A stretch of DNA of 64,000 nt from Zobellia uliginosa (GCF_018860745.1 NZ_JAHKPY010000002.1:186001-250000); one strand, 5' to 3'. Shown: positions 54,205 to 62,911, numbered from the stretch's first letter. Program-made: numbers and translations. Notes: a model not told the origin generated them from the letters alone.

Positions 54205-55347
54205 TTACCCTTGTTTCAGTTCCAGTAAAACCTCTTTTGCATGTTCGTTTTCAGGGTTTAATTCAATAGATTTCTTGTACATTTCAATGGCTTCTGTTTT
54301 CTTGCCGGCCGCCAATAAAGCTTCGCCATAACTATCATATACATTTGCACTATCTGGAAACAAAATAGTAGTCACTTTAAAAACTTCTATAGCCTTATCA
54401 AATTCTTCGGTTTGCATAAATGAATAGCCCAAGGTATTCAAATCATGTTCTGAACGGCTGTTTACCCTATCCTCAATAGCTAATGTTATAGCATTGTCTA
54501 GCGCCTTTTTTAATATTGTATTTTGTTGGTCTTTAGCTAACGTTTCTGAGTAAGCTTTAACGATAGTATTGATGATCAACGCAGGATTATCTTCAAAAAC
54601 GGCATGACCACTGCCTTTGGCAATAATCGGAGTTACATTTTTGTTTTTTTCGGCTAGTTCGTCCTGTAGTTTTTTCCATCTAGTTGAAAGCATCTCAGGA
54701 AAATATGGAAATGAATTTTCTGGAAAAACGTTGGTAATTGGTGTACTTTCTGGGAACTGCATACCTCTTATAGAACGCATCGTTTCATTATAATTGGCAT
54801 TCGCATAATAATCACCGGTACCTTTTGGAATAGTACTTATATCCACATTCATATCTCTCATGGCCAGTAATTCCTCATTCCAGAAATCAATGGGCGTGGC
54901 ATCTATTAAAACAATGGACTTCACCTTTTCAGGATGTTTACGGGTGTACAGTAGATTGTAGAGTCCGCCGTAGGAGTGAGAAACTAGGATGATATCCTTG
55001 TCGTACCCCAATTTAGAAAGACCTGTTTCTAATTCTTTAATTCCGTTTTCTATTCCAAAATCCGCATCGTTTTTTAACTTCGTATTTAATTCGCTTGTTC
55101 CAATTCCTGACCGGTCATAAGTAATTAGTGTTGTTCCCGTAACGGTATGAATTTTTTCTAGAATGCCATTCCAAACAGAAGCATCATTACCTCCGCCAGC
55201 TTCAAAAAGAATGGGCGTTCCTTCTCCTTTTATAATGTTGAAATGCATTTTGTAACCACCCACATCTACTAAGGTGTCTTGGCTTTGAGCATTAATGGAG
55301 AGTGGTAATACTAAAACGAATAGGAATTTAAAGTAGAATTTTTTCAT
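54205..55347 (-). CDS. Alpha/beta hydrolase with C-terminal TPR
   Basis: 380 residues with signal peptide (1-20). The hydrolase part (about 28-275) has the nucleophile in VSHSYGGLYN, Asp in VLIDATPID and His in GSGHAVFED. TPR units follow (about 300-378, YSFMQTEEFDKAIEVFKVTTILFPD and YGEALLAAGKKTEAIEMYKKSIELNPENE). Secreted esterase- or lipase-like; substrate unknown. A partial second copy lies at 56430-56536. It is 124 bp downstream of a LytTR regulator on the same strand. Confidence 0.75.
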   Translation of the reverse strand: MKKFYFKFLFVLVLPLSINAQSQDTLVDVGGYKMHFNIIKGEGTPILFEAGGGNDASVWNGILEKIHTVTGTTLITYDRSGIGTSELNTKLKNDADFGIENGIKELETGLSKLGYDKDIILVSHSYGGLYNLLYTRKHPEKVKSIVLIDATPIDFWNEELLAMRDMNVDISTIPKGTGDYYANANYNETMRSIRGMQFPESTPITNVFPENSFPYFPEMLSTRWKKLQDELAEKNKNVTPIIAKGSGHAVFEDNPALIINTIVKAYSETLAKDQQNTILKKALDNAITLAIEDRVNSRSEHDLNTLGYSFMQTEEFDKAIEVFKVTTILFPDSANVYDSYGEALLAAGKKTEAIEMYKKSIELNPENEHAKEVLLELKQG

Positions 55348-55471
55348 TTGTGTTCTGGTTTAAAGTTTAAAAAATTTTCAAAGTGTTCATTACTAATAAG
55401 TATTACTGGCGACTAAAATATAAAGCGCTTGATTTTTGAAAAAGAAAGTAGGCCATTTTGTGGCGAAATGA

Positions 55472-56317
55472 CTAGATTTTGGTACTAGTGGATAAATAGT
55501 TTTTGACAGAAGAGTAGTAGGATTTAGAAACCGGCACCGAAACCGTAACGCCCTTAAAAGAAATAGCGGCCTTATTAGAGTTTCCTACTAAACATTCTAC
55601 CTTATCTGGGTTTACAACAAACGATCTATGTACTTTAAGAAGAAAGGCAAAGTCATTTAGAATACTCTTTAATGTACCCCGCATTAAATGTTTGGTGTAA
55701 TCTCCATCCTTTAAATAATGTATCTCTATATAATTATCTTGAGATTGTATATATAAAAGCTGTTCCAAATTTGTGCTAAACCCAGCTGCACCATTATCTT
55801 CTTTTATGCTTAAAATATTTTCCGCATCTGCTAAATATTCTTTGGAGATGGGTGCATATACTTGAATGGGAAACACTACTGTTTTCAAAAAGTGGAAAAT
55901 AGAAAGAATAACAGGGTAAAAAGGTAAACCCAATACAAGAATATATTCCAATAGAAAACCAAAAGTAACATGCCCATCTTTTACAATAATATAACGGTCA
56001 TAAAGAAAAATAAGAGTCACACTTACTAACGCAAGAAAAACATCAAAAAGAATAAGTTTTAAATAATTGAATTTTATGGTTTTAAACCACCTTAATAAAA
56101 TTTCGTACCCCAAAATATAGACTGCCGTACAAATTAACCCAACACCAATATGCACAAGCGTTATATACGGGTGGTCTATTATACTTTTTTCAAACGGCTT
56201 AAGGCCTATGAGAATTAAGGAGACAAAGAAGCCTAGAAAGAAAGCGGAATACCAATATTTCTTGCGGTCGCCACTTAAATAAAAGCTTCGTTTATAGTTT
56301 TGTTTAAAATTATCCAT
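55472..56317 (-). CDS. Membrane-bound LytTR transcription regulator
   Basis: 281 residues. Four TM helices (about 25-43, 54-72, 83-103 and 120-140) are followed by a LytTR DNA-binding domain (about 180-281) with LLYIQSQDNYIEIHYLKDG and LLKVHRSFVVNPDKVE. There is no receiver domain, so the signal enters through the membrane part. It probably controls the adjacent hydrolase gene (inference). Confidence 0.8.
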   Translation of the reverse strand: MDNFKQNYKRSFYLSGDRKKYWYSAFFLGFFVSLILIGLKPFEKSIIDHPYITLVHIGVGLICTAVYILGYEILLRWFKTIKFNYLKLILFDVFLALVSVTLIFLYDRYIIVKDGHVTFGFLLEYILVLGLPFYPVILSIFHFLKTVVFPIQVYAPISKEYLADAENILSIKEDNGAAGFSTNLEQLLYIQSQDNYIEIHYLKDGDYTKHLMRGTLKSILNDFAFLLKVHRSFVVNPDKVECLVGNSNKAAISFKGVTVSVPVSKSYYSSVKNYLSTSTKI

Positions 56318-56429
56318 TCAACATATTAAAATAAAAACCGCTTACAAATATCATATTTTGCTTTTTAACCATCAATTGAAATAAACTCCAAATCTGCACT
56401 GGCTAATTGTTCTTTTAAGCATTTTCAAA

Positions 56430-56536
56430 TTTCGGATTTAATTCACTTGTTCCAAATCCAGATCGGTCATATGTAATTAGTGATGTTTCGGTAACGTCAT
56501 GATTTTTTTCATTAGTGTTCTGATTTAAGGTTTAAT
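56430..56536 (-). pseudogene. Relic of a second alpha/beta hydrolase gene
   Basis: Plus-strand GGATTTAATTCACTTGTTCC, then GATCGGTCAT and GTAATTAGTG, repeats the hydrolase gene at 55085-55153 with scattered changes. Its right end (TTTTTTCATTAGTGTTCTG) matches the hydrolase start region at 55340-55360. The 180-odd bases between are missing, and the junction is at a shared run of T. The first part of the gene is therefore fused to an internal part out of context. Not functional. Confidence 0.7.
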
Positions 56537-56591
56537 TGATCTACGAGATTTAAAGTATTGATTTTTACTCCATAATCGAGTTTAAATAACC

Positions 56592-56605
56592 CGAGGCCTG
56601 CCTCG
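56592..56605. repeat. Palindromic GC-rich element
   Basis: CGAGGC-ct-GCCTCG perfect palindrome in an AT-rich region, followed 24 bp later by GCCTCGTGGGCTTGCC and a GAGGTAG motif. Function unknown. Confidence 0.35.
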
Positions 56606-56844
56606 TAATCAATGTATACTTTTTAGTGCCTCGTGGGCTTGCCTAGAGGTAGTTTACTGCCTCACATGAATTAAGCCAAAGTATAACGTGCTTCAATTAA
56701 AAACAGTAATTAGACCTATTTATACTAAAATGTTTCCTCTTTAAGAACAACAATCAGCCTAAAAAATAGTTATCCAAAGGGAGTAGGTTTTTCAAATGTA
56801 ATGCGAACCTATTGAGTTATGTATTAATGAATTAAAAACCCATT

Positions 56845-58344
56845 ATGGCTAGAACTATGCGTAAATCTTCATACTTCAATACTACAGTATTACTGGTTTT
56901 AGCTGTTCTAGCACTGCAACTAGGCTCTTGTTCATCGGATACCGATGCATTCAGTGATCCTAACACTGCAAATACACCTCCAGATGTAACACCAGAGGCT
57001 AGTCCGGAAGATACGCCAGAAGATACGCCAGAAGATACGCCAGAAGATACTCCGGAAACACCTGTGGTAAGTATCGACCCCGAAATAACGGAGTTTAGAT
57101 TTAGTTCCGCAGATAATGAAGGTCTTGTTACGGATATCATGGGCACATTGGATAAGGATAACAAAACAATTCATGTAGAACTGAATCCCTATAGCGTTGC
57201 CATCCAGGAATTAACGCCTACCATTACACTGTCCTCGGAAGCAACAGTGAGTCCGGAATCCAATACTGTTCAAGATTTTAGTAGTGAGATTACCTATACG
57301 GTAACTGCAGAAAACGGCACCATAGTAACGTATACCATAGTACCGTCTCTAAGCGGAAACATTTGCAAATCCAATCTTCAGGAATCAGGTCCTATTATAG
57401 TTAGCGCTAACAACCAACGTATAGAAAATCTATATATTAAAACTTCTAATCAGCATGGTATTGAAATAAACAATTTTTCTGGCGTAGTCATAACTAACTG
57501 TATTATTGAATATACAGGTGCCTATACCGGCATTAAATTCGCAAATGCCGATAATCTAACCATAGACAATTGTTCTATTACCTATACCAATGCCCCGTCT
57601 AGCGGTCCTTTACCGGATGCTACAAGAAATTGTATAGAAGGTATTCAATCTCAAAATCTAGTGATTACCAATGTAAAAGTTACAGATGGTTCTACGGGTA
57701 TTAGCTTAAACCAGTGCGATGATTCTATATTGACCTATATTGAAGGGCATAATATGAGAGGTCCGTACCCTAGAGGGCAATTTGTACAATATGATAAATG
57801 TATAGGCGGATTACTAGAGAATTTTTCGGTGATTAACGACCGGGATATCGCATGGACGGAAGATAATATTAGTATCTACAAAAGTGCCGGACAACAAATT
57901 AAAAAAGGTCTGATTGTAGGTAACAATAGCCCTACTGGTGTAGGCGTATTATTTGAAGACCAGAATACCGAAGGTGCTCGTGGTGGCTTTGGGGGATTGG
58001 TTGAAGATGTAGATTTTCTAGAAATGGGTAATGGTGTGGTTTCCTCTGTGGAAGGTTCCAAAAACGTGACTTTTACCAGAATACGTGCCAAGCAGATTAT
58101 ATGTGGTGATTTAGGACAAAATAGGGGCGTACCTACTTCTAATTCATTGATATTTGCGGCATTTGGCACTGCTGAAGGTACGGGTGCTAACAAAATAATA
58201 GACTGTATTGTTTACAACTCCTGTAATCCTACCAACATTGTTTGGCCAGAGCATAATTTTGATTTGATAGACTATAGAGACGATATAGATTTTGAACCCA
58301 GAGAACCAATTGCGCTTCAGTTTACCTGTTCGTCGGATGATTAA
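56845..58344 (+). CDS. Surface lipoprotein with PEDT repeats and beta-helix
   Basis: 499 residues. The lipobox is LQLGSCSSD. A Pro/Glu/Asp/Thr linker at about 48-75 has four direct repeats of PEDT. A DUF5018-like Ig domain follows (about 76-170, TVSPESNTVQDF and YTVTAENGTIVTYTI), then a right-handed parallel beta-helix (about 180-480) with coil turns such as NNFSGVVITNCIIEYTGAYTGIKF. Such helices bind or cleave acidic polysaccharides, but no catalytic residues could be identified. The ATG at 56857 is an alternative start. Confidence 0.7.
   Translation: MARTMRKSSYFNTTVLLVLAVLALQLGSCSSDTDAFSDPNTANTPPDVTPEASPEDTPEDTPEDTPEDTPETPVVSIDPEITEFRFSSADNEGLVTDIMGTLDKDNKTIHVELNPYSVAIQELTPTITLSSEATVSPESNTVQDFSSEITYTVTAENGTIVTYTIVPSLSGNICKSNLQESGPIIVSANNQRIENLYIKTSNQHGIEINNFSGVVITNCIIEYTGAYTGIKFANADNLTIDNCSITYTNAPSSGPLPDATRNCIEGIQSQNLVITNVKVTDGSTGISLNQCDDSILTYIEGHNMRGPYPRGQFVQYDKCIGGLLENFSVINDRDIAWTEDNISIYKSAGQQIKKGLIVGNNSPTGVGVLFEDQNTEGARGGFGGLVEDVDFLEMGNGVVSSVEGSKNVTFTRIRAKQIICGDLGQNRGVPTSNSLIFAAFGTAEGTGANKIIDCIVYNSCNPTNIVWPEHNFDLIDYRDDIDFEPREPIALQFTCSSDD
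57006..57050 (+). repeat. 12-bp tandem repeat encoding PEDT
   Basis: CCGGAAGATACG followed by near-identical copies of CCAGAAGATACG, encoding a spacer of PEDT units in the lipoprotein gene. The last copy has C to T and A to C changes (CCAGAAGATACT). It could vary by slipped-strand replication in multiples of four residues. Confidence 0.75.
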
Positions 58345-58800
58345 GATTTTGCTGTTACAGGTAACCCTGCTCATTCAGCGAATATTAACCTGGAGTTGAA
58401 TAACCTCTAATTATTAAAATTCTACTAGTTTACCTGGTAAGATGCTAGTTTCCAAGAAGGAATTAAAATACCTTCTATATGTCTTTGTATCTATAATACT
58501 AAAATTAGGCTTGACCAGAGGCGAGTTTATCTCATGTGCTTCATTCTTTTACTTTTCATTATGGGCGCAGATGGACTTAATCTACCTGAAGATAAGAATA
58601 GAGTTGCTAGACCAAATACAGGCTTATGGAATATAGGAGTGTATGCAAACTAAGAAAAAGAGGTTTAAACGAGTATTTCTAGAAAGCACATTTTAGTAAA
58701 CAGAAATCAGTATATTGGCCAATCAATTCGCTATTTGGGTATTCGGGCGATTATTATACACAAGTTCAGAAGCCGTATACTTGTTTCAAACATTATAAAT
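58345..58800. other. Gene-free region with possible coding remnants
   Basis: 456 bp. A 30-codon reading at 58561-58653 (MGADGLNLPEDKNRVARPN, then TGLWNIG) looks protein-like and may be the end of a lost gene. A second reading at 58442-58636 is of doubtful value. No clear promoter for the next gene was found. Confidence 0.35.
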
Positions 58801-59313
58801 ATGAGAAAAGTTACCATTCGTATTACAAATCTTACATTAGGGAATGCACATATAACAAGTTATCCTTATAGACCAAACAGACCTTCTATTTTATATAGAG
58901 TTCCTTTATATCGTGTTAGCATTGAGGGTAAAACTTCCGGAAATAATTCGGTGATTGAAGATTTTGAAGCTATACGTTTTGGAGTGCATAGAACAACTAC
59001 AGAAGGACCTAGTGTCGTGGGATTAGCGGACGCTCAAAGACATACGCTAGCATGGGATTATATAAGTACAATGGACGATGATGCTTGGAGAGTCTATGAT
59101 GGTTTTTTTATTCACCAAGGTCCCAGTAATCCTATTTCTGGTGGTTATGGTTCAATTGGGTGCATAGAAATTTGTGGTGGTGGTGAATGGGACCGATTTA
59201 ATGATACAATTAGGAATCTGACAGGAGAGAATAGCTTAACTCAAATAGGCAATAGTCAATTATTGACTGCTGAATATGAAAGTGCCACACGCCCTCCATT
59301 AATACTTGTGTAA
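58801..59313 (+). CDS. L,D-transpeptidase-like Cys protein, candidate toxin
   Basis: 170 residues from ATG 58801; an upstream TTG at 58735 adds an unlikely N terminus. No signal peptide. Residues 101-124 hold GFFIHQGPSNPISGGYGSIGCIEI: His105 and Ser118-x-Gly-Cys121 have the spacing and order of the YkuD H...SxGC catalytic site. A lipoprotein gene starts 2 bp after the stop. This copies the arrangement of the Tae4 pair nearby, so it may be a contact-delivered enzyme that alters peptidoglycan cross-links, comparable to Tlde1 effectors. It could also be a domestic wall enzyme, but without a signal it could not reach the wall alone. Family not securely recognised. Confidence 0.6.
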   Translation: MRKVTIRITNLTLGNAHITSYPYRPNRPSILYRVPLYRVSIEGKTSGNNSVIEDFEAIRFGVHRTTTEGPSVVGLADAQRHTLAWDYISTMDDDAWRVYDGFFIHQGPSNPISGGYGSIGCIEICGGGEWDRFNDTIRNLTGENSLTQIGNSQLLTAEYESATRPPLILV

Positions 59314-59315
59314 AG

Positions 59316-59957
59316 ATGAAGCATATACTTAGTATTTTATTTAGTGTTCTCACATTTTGTAGTTGTAAAAGCGCTAACAACCAAAACAAATTGATTCCTG
59401 GGCAATCAACTGTGCAAAATGATAGTGTGGCGGAGACTCCCATTAAGGTGTTCAATGTACAATTTGATAGCATTCAGACAGATGCTGCAGAACAATTAGC
59501 TCTGCTTAATGAAAGCTTAAGCGGTTTATATAAAGATGCTGCCGCCATAGAGGATGAGGCATATGTAACACGAAGATTAAGCAATTACAAAGCCAAAAGA
59601 TTTGCGGGAACCTTGGCCCAAGATTTTGAGAATAACGATTTTACAAAGGCAACCCAATTAAACGTTTCTTTTTTAACCCAAAACCAAGAAAATCCAAAGG
59701 AAAATATTAAGGTGGAAGAATGGTTTTTTAAAGATGAGAACACCGCTAATTCTTGTTTTCAGAGTCTACAAAATTATAGGGAACGAGAAATACATTTTAA
59801 ATTCATTAGTTGGATATGGGTACAGCAAGACAATAAATTATTCCTCATATTTTCTACGGATTTTGTGGTGGATTCTAAACCTATGCAAACCATAAAACAA
59901 CACTTAATTGGTATGTTGAAAAAGCAAGGAGAATATAATCTTATAGAAATGGATTGA
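59316..59957 (+). CDS. Lipoprotein, candidate immunity partner
   Basis: 213 residues. Signal ends VLTFCSCKSANN (lipidated Cys). The mature part is helical and polar with no known domain (LNESLSGLYKDAAAIEDEAYVTRR, VEEWFFKDENTANSCFQSLQ). It starts 2 bp after the Cys enzyme, so the two are translationally coupled. A periplasmic lipoprotein is where an immunity protein against a wall-acting toxin must sit; the role is inferred. Confidence 0.55.
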   Translation: MKHILSILFSVLTFCSCKSANNQNKLIPGQSTVQNDSVAETPIKVFNVQFDSIQTDAAEQLALLNESLSGLYKDAAAIEDEAYVTRRLSNYKAKRFAGTLAQDFENNDFTKATQLNVSFLTQNQENPKENIKVEEWFFKDENTANSCFQSLQNYREREIHFKFISWIWVQQDNKLFLIFSTDFVVDSKPMQTIKQHLIGMLKKQGEYNLIEMD

Positions 59958-59984
59958 GGTTTTCTTAGAATTCAGTGTCCCTAA

Positions 59985-60045
59985 CTATTTCTTTAATACG
60001 CGAGGGTATACAAAGCTTATGGATTATTTTGGACTGGATTATTAG
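59985..60045 (+). pseudogene. Relic of a collagen-like lipoprotein C terminus
   Basis: TTATGGATTATTTTGGACTGG (60017-60037) is identical over 21 bases with 54068-54088, the end of the collagen-like lipoprotein gene. It reads LMDYFGLDY then stop, against VMDYFGLAY. The preceding sequence is diverged and the repeats are absent. Confidence 0.6.
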
Positions 60046-60065
60046 GTGGTAGCGTCAGGAATGAT

Positions 60066-60581
60066 TTATAAAATTATTAAAGAATTTTGATAAAAACCCT
60101 CTGTTGAGCTCCAGCCAGATATTTCATGAACACTTTGAGTCACATTACTTTCAGAGAGATTATGGGTGTGCACTAGCTCACCATTATAATAGAATTCAAC
60201 TGAATAGTCTACCTGATAAGGGTCTTGTAATTCCGAACTTAGTACAATAGCGTAATTAAAACGTTTAGAGTCTTCCGTAGTTTTAAAGCTATGAATAGTA
60301 TCTTCAAATTGCTCTTCAATGAATCCAGAATCGTCATAGTCTATGCCTGTGTTCAGATACGTGACCGGAATGAATCTAGGGATCATATCTTCTCCGTCTC
60401 TTACGCCATACGTAATCATACGCAAAGAGTACATTTTATCGTATCCTTCATTAAAAGTTACTACTACCTCAATTTCACCAAATTCCTCCGTAATTGTTTC
60501 CGTGTCATCTTCTTTAGAGCAAGAATTAAAAAGGAATATAATTAGAAAATAGAGAGGGATGTTTTTGAATGTGAAGTTCAT
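60066..60581 (-). CDS. Lipoprotein of unknown function
   Basis: 171 residues. Signal ends IFLFNSCSKED (lipidated Cys). The mature part is beta-rich (GEIEVVVTFNEGYDKMYSLRMITYGVRDGEDM, VEFYYNGELVHTHNLSES) and ends SSTEGFYQNSLIIL, suggesting a small beta-sandwich. No family is recognised. It is the first of a run of minus-strand single genes. Confidence 0.5.
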   Translation of the reverse strand: MNFTFKNIPLYFLIIFLFNSCSKEDDTETITEEFGEIEVVVTFNEGYDKMYSLRMITYGVRDGEDMIPRFIPVTYLNTGIDYDDSGFIEEQFEDTIHSFKTTEDSKRFNYAIVLSSELQDPYQVDYSVEFYYNGELVHTHNLSESNVTQSVHEISGWSSTEGFYQNSLIIL

Positions 60582-60894
60582 CTGCTGGTTTTTTGACTAA
60601 ATCAAATTTATGGTATTAATTAAGAATCCGTTAACTATTTTGAGATTCATTTTTCCATAATAATTTATTAATACCGCTTCTGATCAGTTAAAATTTGGTG
60701 CGCAATCTAAGTTGTCATTGTAAGGTTAAATATACTGGTGAACAGCTTTACCTGCACTGGTCATTAACCTATTTTTATCCATTAAAAGGCCTTATTATTA
60801 CTTGCAAAAACTATATGGAGCACTCGTTACAAATGAGCGCTAGCGGGGGCTATTATCCAATCTGCGTTTTTTAAAATCAGTCCGTTTAAATACC
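60582..60894. other. Intergenic region mostly filled by a repeat
   Basis: 313 bp, of which about 165 bp is copy A of a repeat shared with 63094-63260. No gene is supported here. Confidence 0.5.
60690..60855. repeat. REP-like intergenic repeat, copy A
   Basis: Shares with copy B the segments GTGCGCAATCTAAGTT, ATTAAAAGGCCTTAT, CACTCGTTACAAA and GAGCGCTAGCGGGGG in the same order. It contains a hairpin CTCGTT-aca-AATGAG where one G-C pair of copy B is replaced by G-T, and the palindrome CGCTAGCG. It lies just downstream of a minus-strand gene. Confidence 0.75.
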
Positions 60895-61410
60895 TTATTT
60901 CTTTACGAATAATATTCTTTGCATGAACTCATGGTTTCCTTTGCCGGTATTATATTTAAATGATAAAGTAGTGTCGTTTGCGTTACTTGAAGGAATGGCC
61001 AATTCTGTGCCGTTATGCGTATTAAACTCAAACTTATGGTGCTTTCCCCCGGTTGTCCATGTTCCGTTGGTATCAAGACCTATTCCAGCTCCTCCGTCAA
61101 ATTGGTAGGTACCATCAAAATTTAAAGTTAGTTTAAATGCGTCTATTTGTAGTGATTTAACGTCATACTCGTGCAGCACATAATTTCCTGCAAAATCTTC
61201 CATTTGGCTTGTATTAACTCCTGGGGGTGCTATTGCATACCACACCAGGACTAGACTTAAAAATATGAACGGTGCAATACCGGTCCAGAGAGCTATTTTT
61301 TTCAGTTTTGCGGACTTCCTGGCCCATCCTATACCTAAGATGGTCAGTGCGGCAACAAGAAAAAATGCTGCAAAGCAAATTAGAAAGAGGATCAGTAAGC
61401 TTTCTAGCAT
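60895..61410 (-). CDS. Hypothetical membrane protein with lipocalin-like domain
   Basis: 171 residues. Two TM helices (about 5-27 and 40-62) are followed by a beta-rich part (about 78-165, FAGNYVLHEYDVKSLQIDAFKLTLNFDGTYQFDGGAGIGLDTNGTW) resembling a short lipocalin-like beta barrel. No catalytic residues. Function unknown. Its stop is directly followed by the repeat. Confidence 0.5.
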   Translation of the reverse strand: MLESLLILFLICFAAFFLVAALTILGIGWARKSAKLKKIALWTGIAPFIFLSLVLVWYAIAPPGVNTSQMEDFAGNYVLHEYDVKSLQIDAFKLTLNFDGTYQFDGGAGIGLDTNGTWTTGGKHHKFEFNTHNGTELAIPSSNANDTTLSFKYNTGKGNHEFMQRILFVKK

Positions 61411-61670
61411 AGTTCTTATTGAGTTTGCGCACCACGTTTTACGTAGTCTTTAGTTATGTTTTATAACGTACAACTGGCACTAAAAGTACAAGGTAAAGAA
61501 AAACCGCATCTAGGGCGGCGCTAAGGTACTCCCTATAGTATTTTTATGGGTTACAACGGTTTAAAAAAAAACCATAAATCTGAATCTAATATCTGGGAGC
61601 CTAGCATACGAATGGTAGATTAAATAAGGATATTTACCTACGGTTCTTTACTAGCGACTGATTTTAAATC

Positions 61671-62306
61671 CTATAATTTGAATTCAGTTTTGTTTTCTTT
61701 CGTATCAAAAATGTTGGGGTAATGTTCCTTTACGTTTTTAATCATAAAATCGAACGGAACATCTTCAAAATGACCATAGTCGTCAAGATATTCCATAAAA
61801 AGATTTCCATCGTCATTATATGGTTGTAAAAAGGAATTATTCTCTCCATCGAACTCTAAAGGGGCAACATTGCACATTTTGCACATAGATTTATTAAAAG
61901 CAGGAGATAGTTTTAACCATTTATCATTTAAAAAAACATTGACCATCCCGTGGGGAGTCAATTCATTTGTGCCAAATTTTTCAGTTAGTCTTTCTACTCC
62001 AATGTGATTTTTTACTTTTCCTAAATGAATTCTTGCGGGAATTCCTAATGCGCGAAGACAGGAAATCAATAGTATGGACTTTTCTATGCAATGTCCTTTC
62101 ACTTTTTTAGCAATCGTACTGGCCTTATAGTTCTCTTTTGATAAACTCAAGTCATATGGGTCGTATCTCCATGAGTCGCGTACGTTTAGGTACAAACGTA
62201 TAGTCTTTTCTTTATTGGATAGCGTATCTGTCTTGTACTCGGAAATCAGGTTTTGAACTTCCTCGCTGTTGTAATCAAAATAATATGTAGGAGATAAATA
62301 ATCCAT
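61671..62306 (-). CDS. Transglutaminase-like protein
   Basis: 211 residues without a signal peptide. The Cys is in KVKGHCIEKSILLISCLRALGIPARIHL and the His in ELTPHGMVNVFLNDKWLKL, with a trailing acidic region: the order of the transglutaminase-like fold (Cys-His-Asp). It may cleave or cross-link proteins in the cytoplasm. It stands alone on the minus strand with a 260-bp gap downstream in which I see nothing. Confidence 0.65.
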   Translation of the reverse strand: MDYLSPTYYFDYNSEEVQNLISEYKTDTLSNKEKTIRLYLNVRDSWRYDPYDLSLSKENYKASTIAKKVKGHCIEKSILLISCLRALGIPARIHLGKVKNHIGVERLTEKFGTNELTPHGMVNVFLNDKWLKLSPAFNKSMCKMCNVAPLEFDGENNSFLQPYNDDGNLFMEYLDDYGHFEDVPFDFMIKNVKEHYPNIFDTKENKTEFKL

Positions 62307-62461
62307 TTTTATATTTTAGATGTTCAGCTAAAGGCCATTATTTTGCTTTTTCTTGCTGAAAAGCTAAATCCATAGGATGGAGCTACCTCATAAATATACA
62401 CAGACCATTTTGTTTTGGCGCTACGTTCTACTTTACATTTTGGCCGCAATGGTATTATTTT

Positions 62462-62911
62462 TCAACTTTTTATGTAAACATTCGGGTTGTGTTTCTCCAT
62501 ATAAAACTCAGGGTGTGGTAATTCATTAAAGCCGAATTTTTTATACAGCCATTCTGCCGTATTCGTTAATAAAATCCACCTTCTTAGACCTTGTAGATTT
62601 GGGTGTTCCATTATTTCGGAAATCAACCATTTACTTAATCCCTTACCTCTGTATTCTTCTAAAATATAAACGTCTCCTAAATACGCAATGGTGGCATAGT
62701 CAGAAATTATACGGGCAAACCCAATCTGTTCGTTTTTGTAATAAAGTCCGAAATTCAATGAATTTTCAATAGATGTTTTAAGCGTATGGATTGGTATTCC
62801 ATGACTCCAGTCCGTTTCATTTGCCAGAAATTTGTGGATACTATCAATATTCAATTTCTTTTGGTCAGTTGAAATTGTATAGTCGTCTCTCTGGGTTTCT
62901 CTAATTTCCAA
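62462..62911 (-). CDS. GNAT N-acetyltransferase
   Basis: 149 residues. The acetyl-CoA loop is VYILEEYRGKGLSKWLISEIM (R-G-K-G-L), preceded by IAYLGDVYIL and followed by WLYKKFGFNELPHPEFYMEK. Cytoplasmic; substrate unknown. An isolated small gene of the sort common in accessory regions. Confidence 0.8.
   Translation of the reverse strand: MEIRETQRDDYTISTDQKKLNIDSIHKFLANETDWSHGIPIHTLKTSIENSLNFGLYYKNEQIGFARIISDYATIAYLGDVYILEEYRGKGLSKWLISEIMEHPNLQGLRRWILLTNTAEWLYKKFGFNELPHPEFYMEKHNPNVYIKS

Larger units (their letters stand above)
56318..56844. other. Gene-free region with hydrolase relic and GC-rich palindrome
   Basis: 527 bp. It holds a fragment homologous to the hydrolase gene (56430-56536), the palindrome CGAGGC-ct-GCCTCG at 56592-56605, and GC-richer spans around 56628-56662 (GTGCCTCGTGGGCTTGCC). 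No coding sequence is supported. Confidence 0.5.

Noticed and set aside
57006-57050. CRISPR-like array
   Set aside because: The repeats are contiguous without spacers and keep the reading frame of a protein linker.
52385-59957. A type VI secretion gene cluster
   Set aside because: Effector-like genes are present but no structural T6SS gene, Hcp, VgrG or PAAR was found, so only orphan effector pairs can be claimed.
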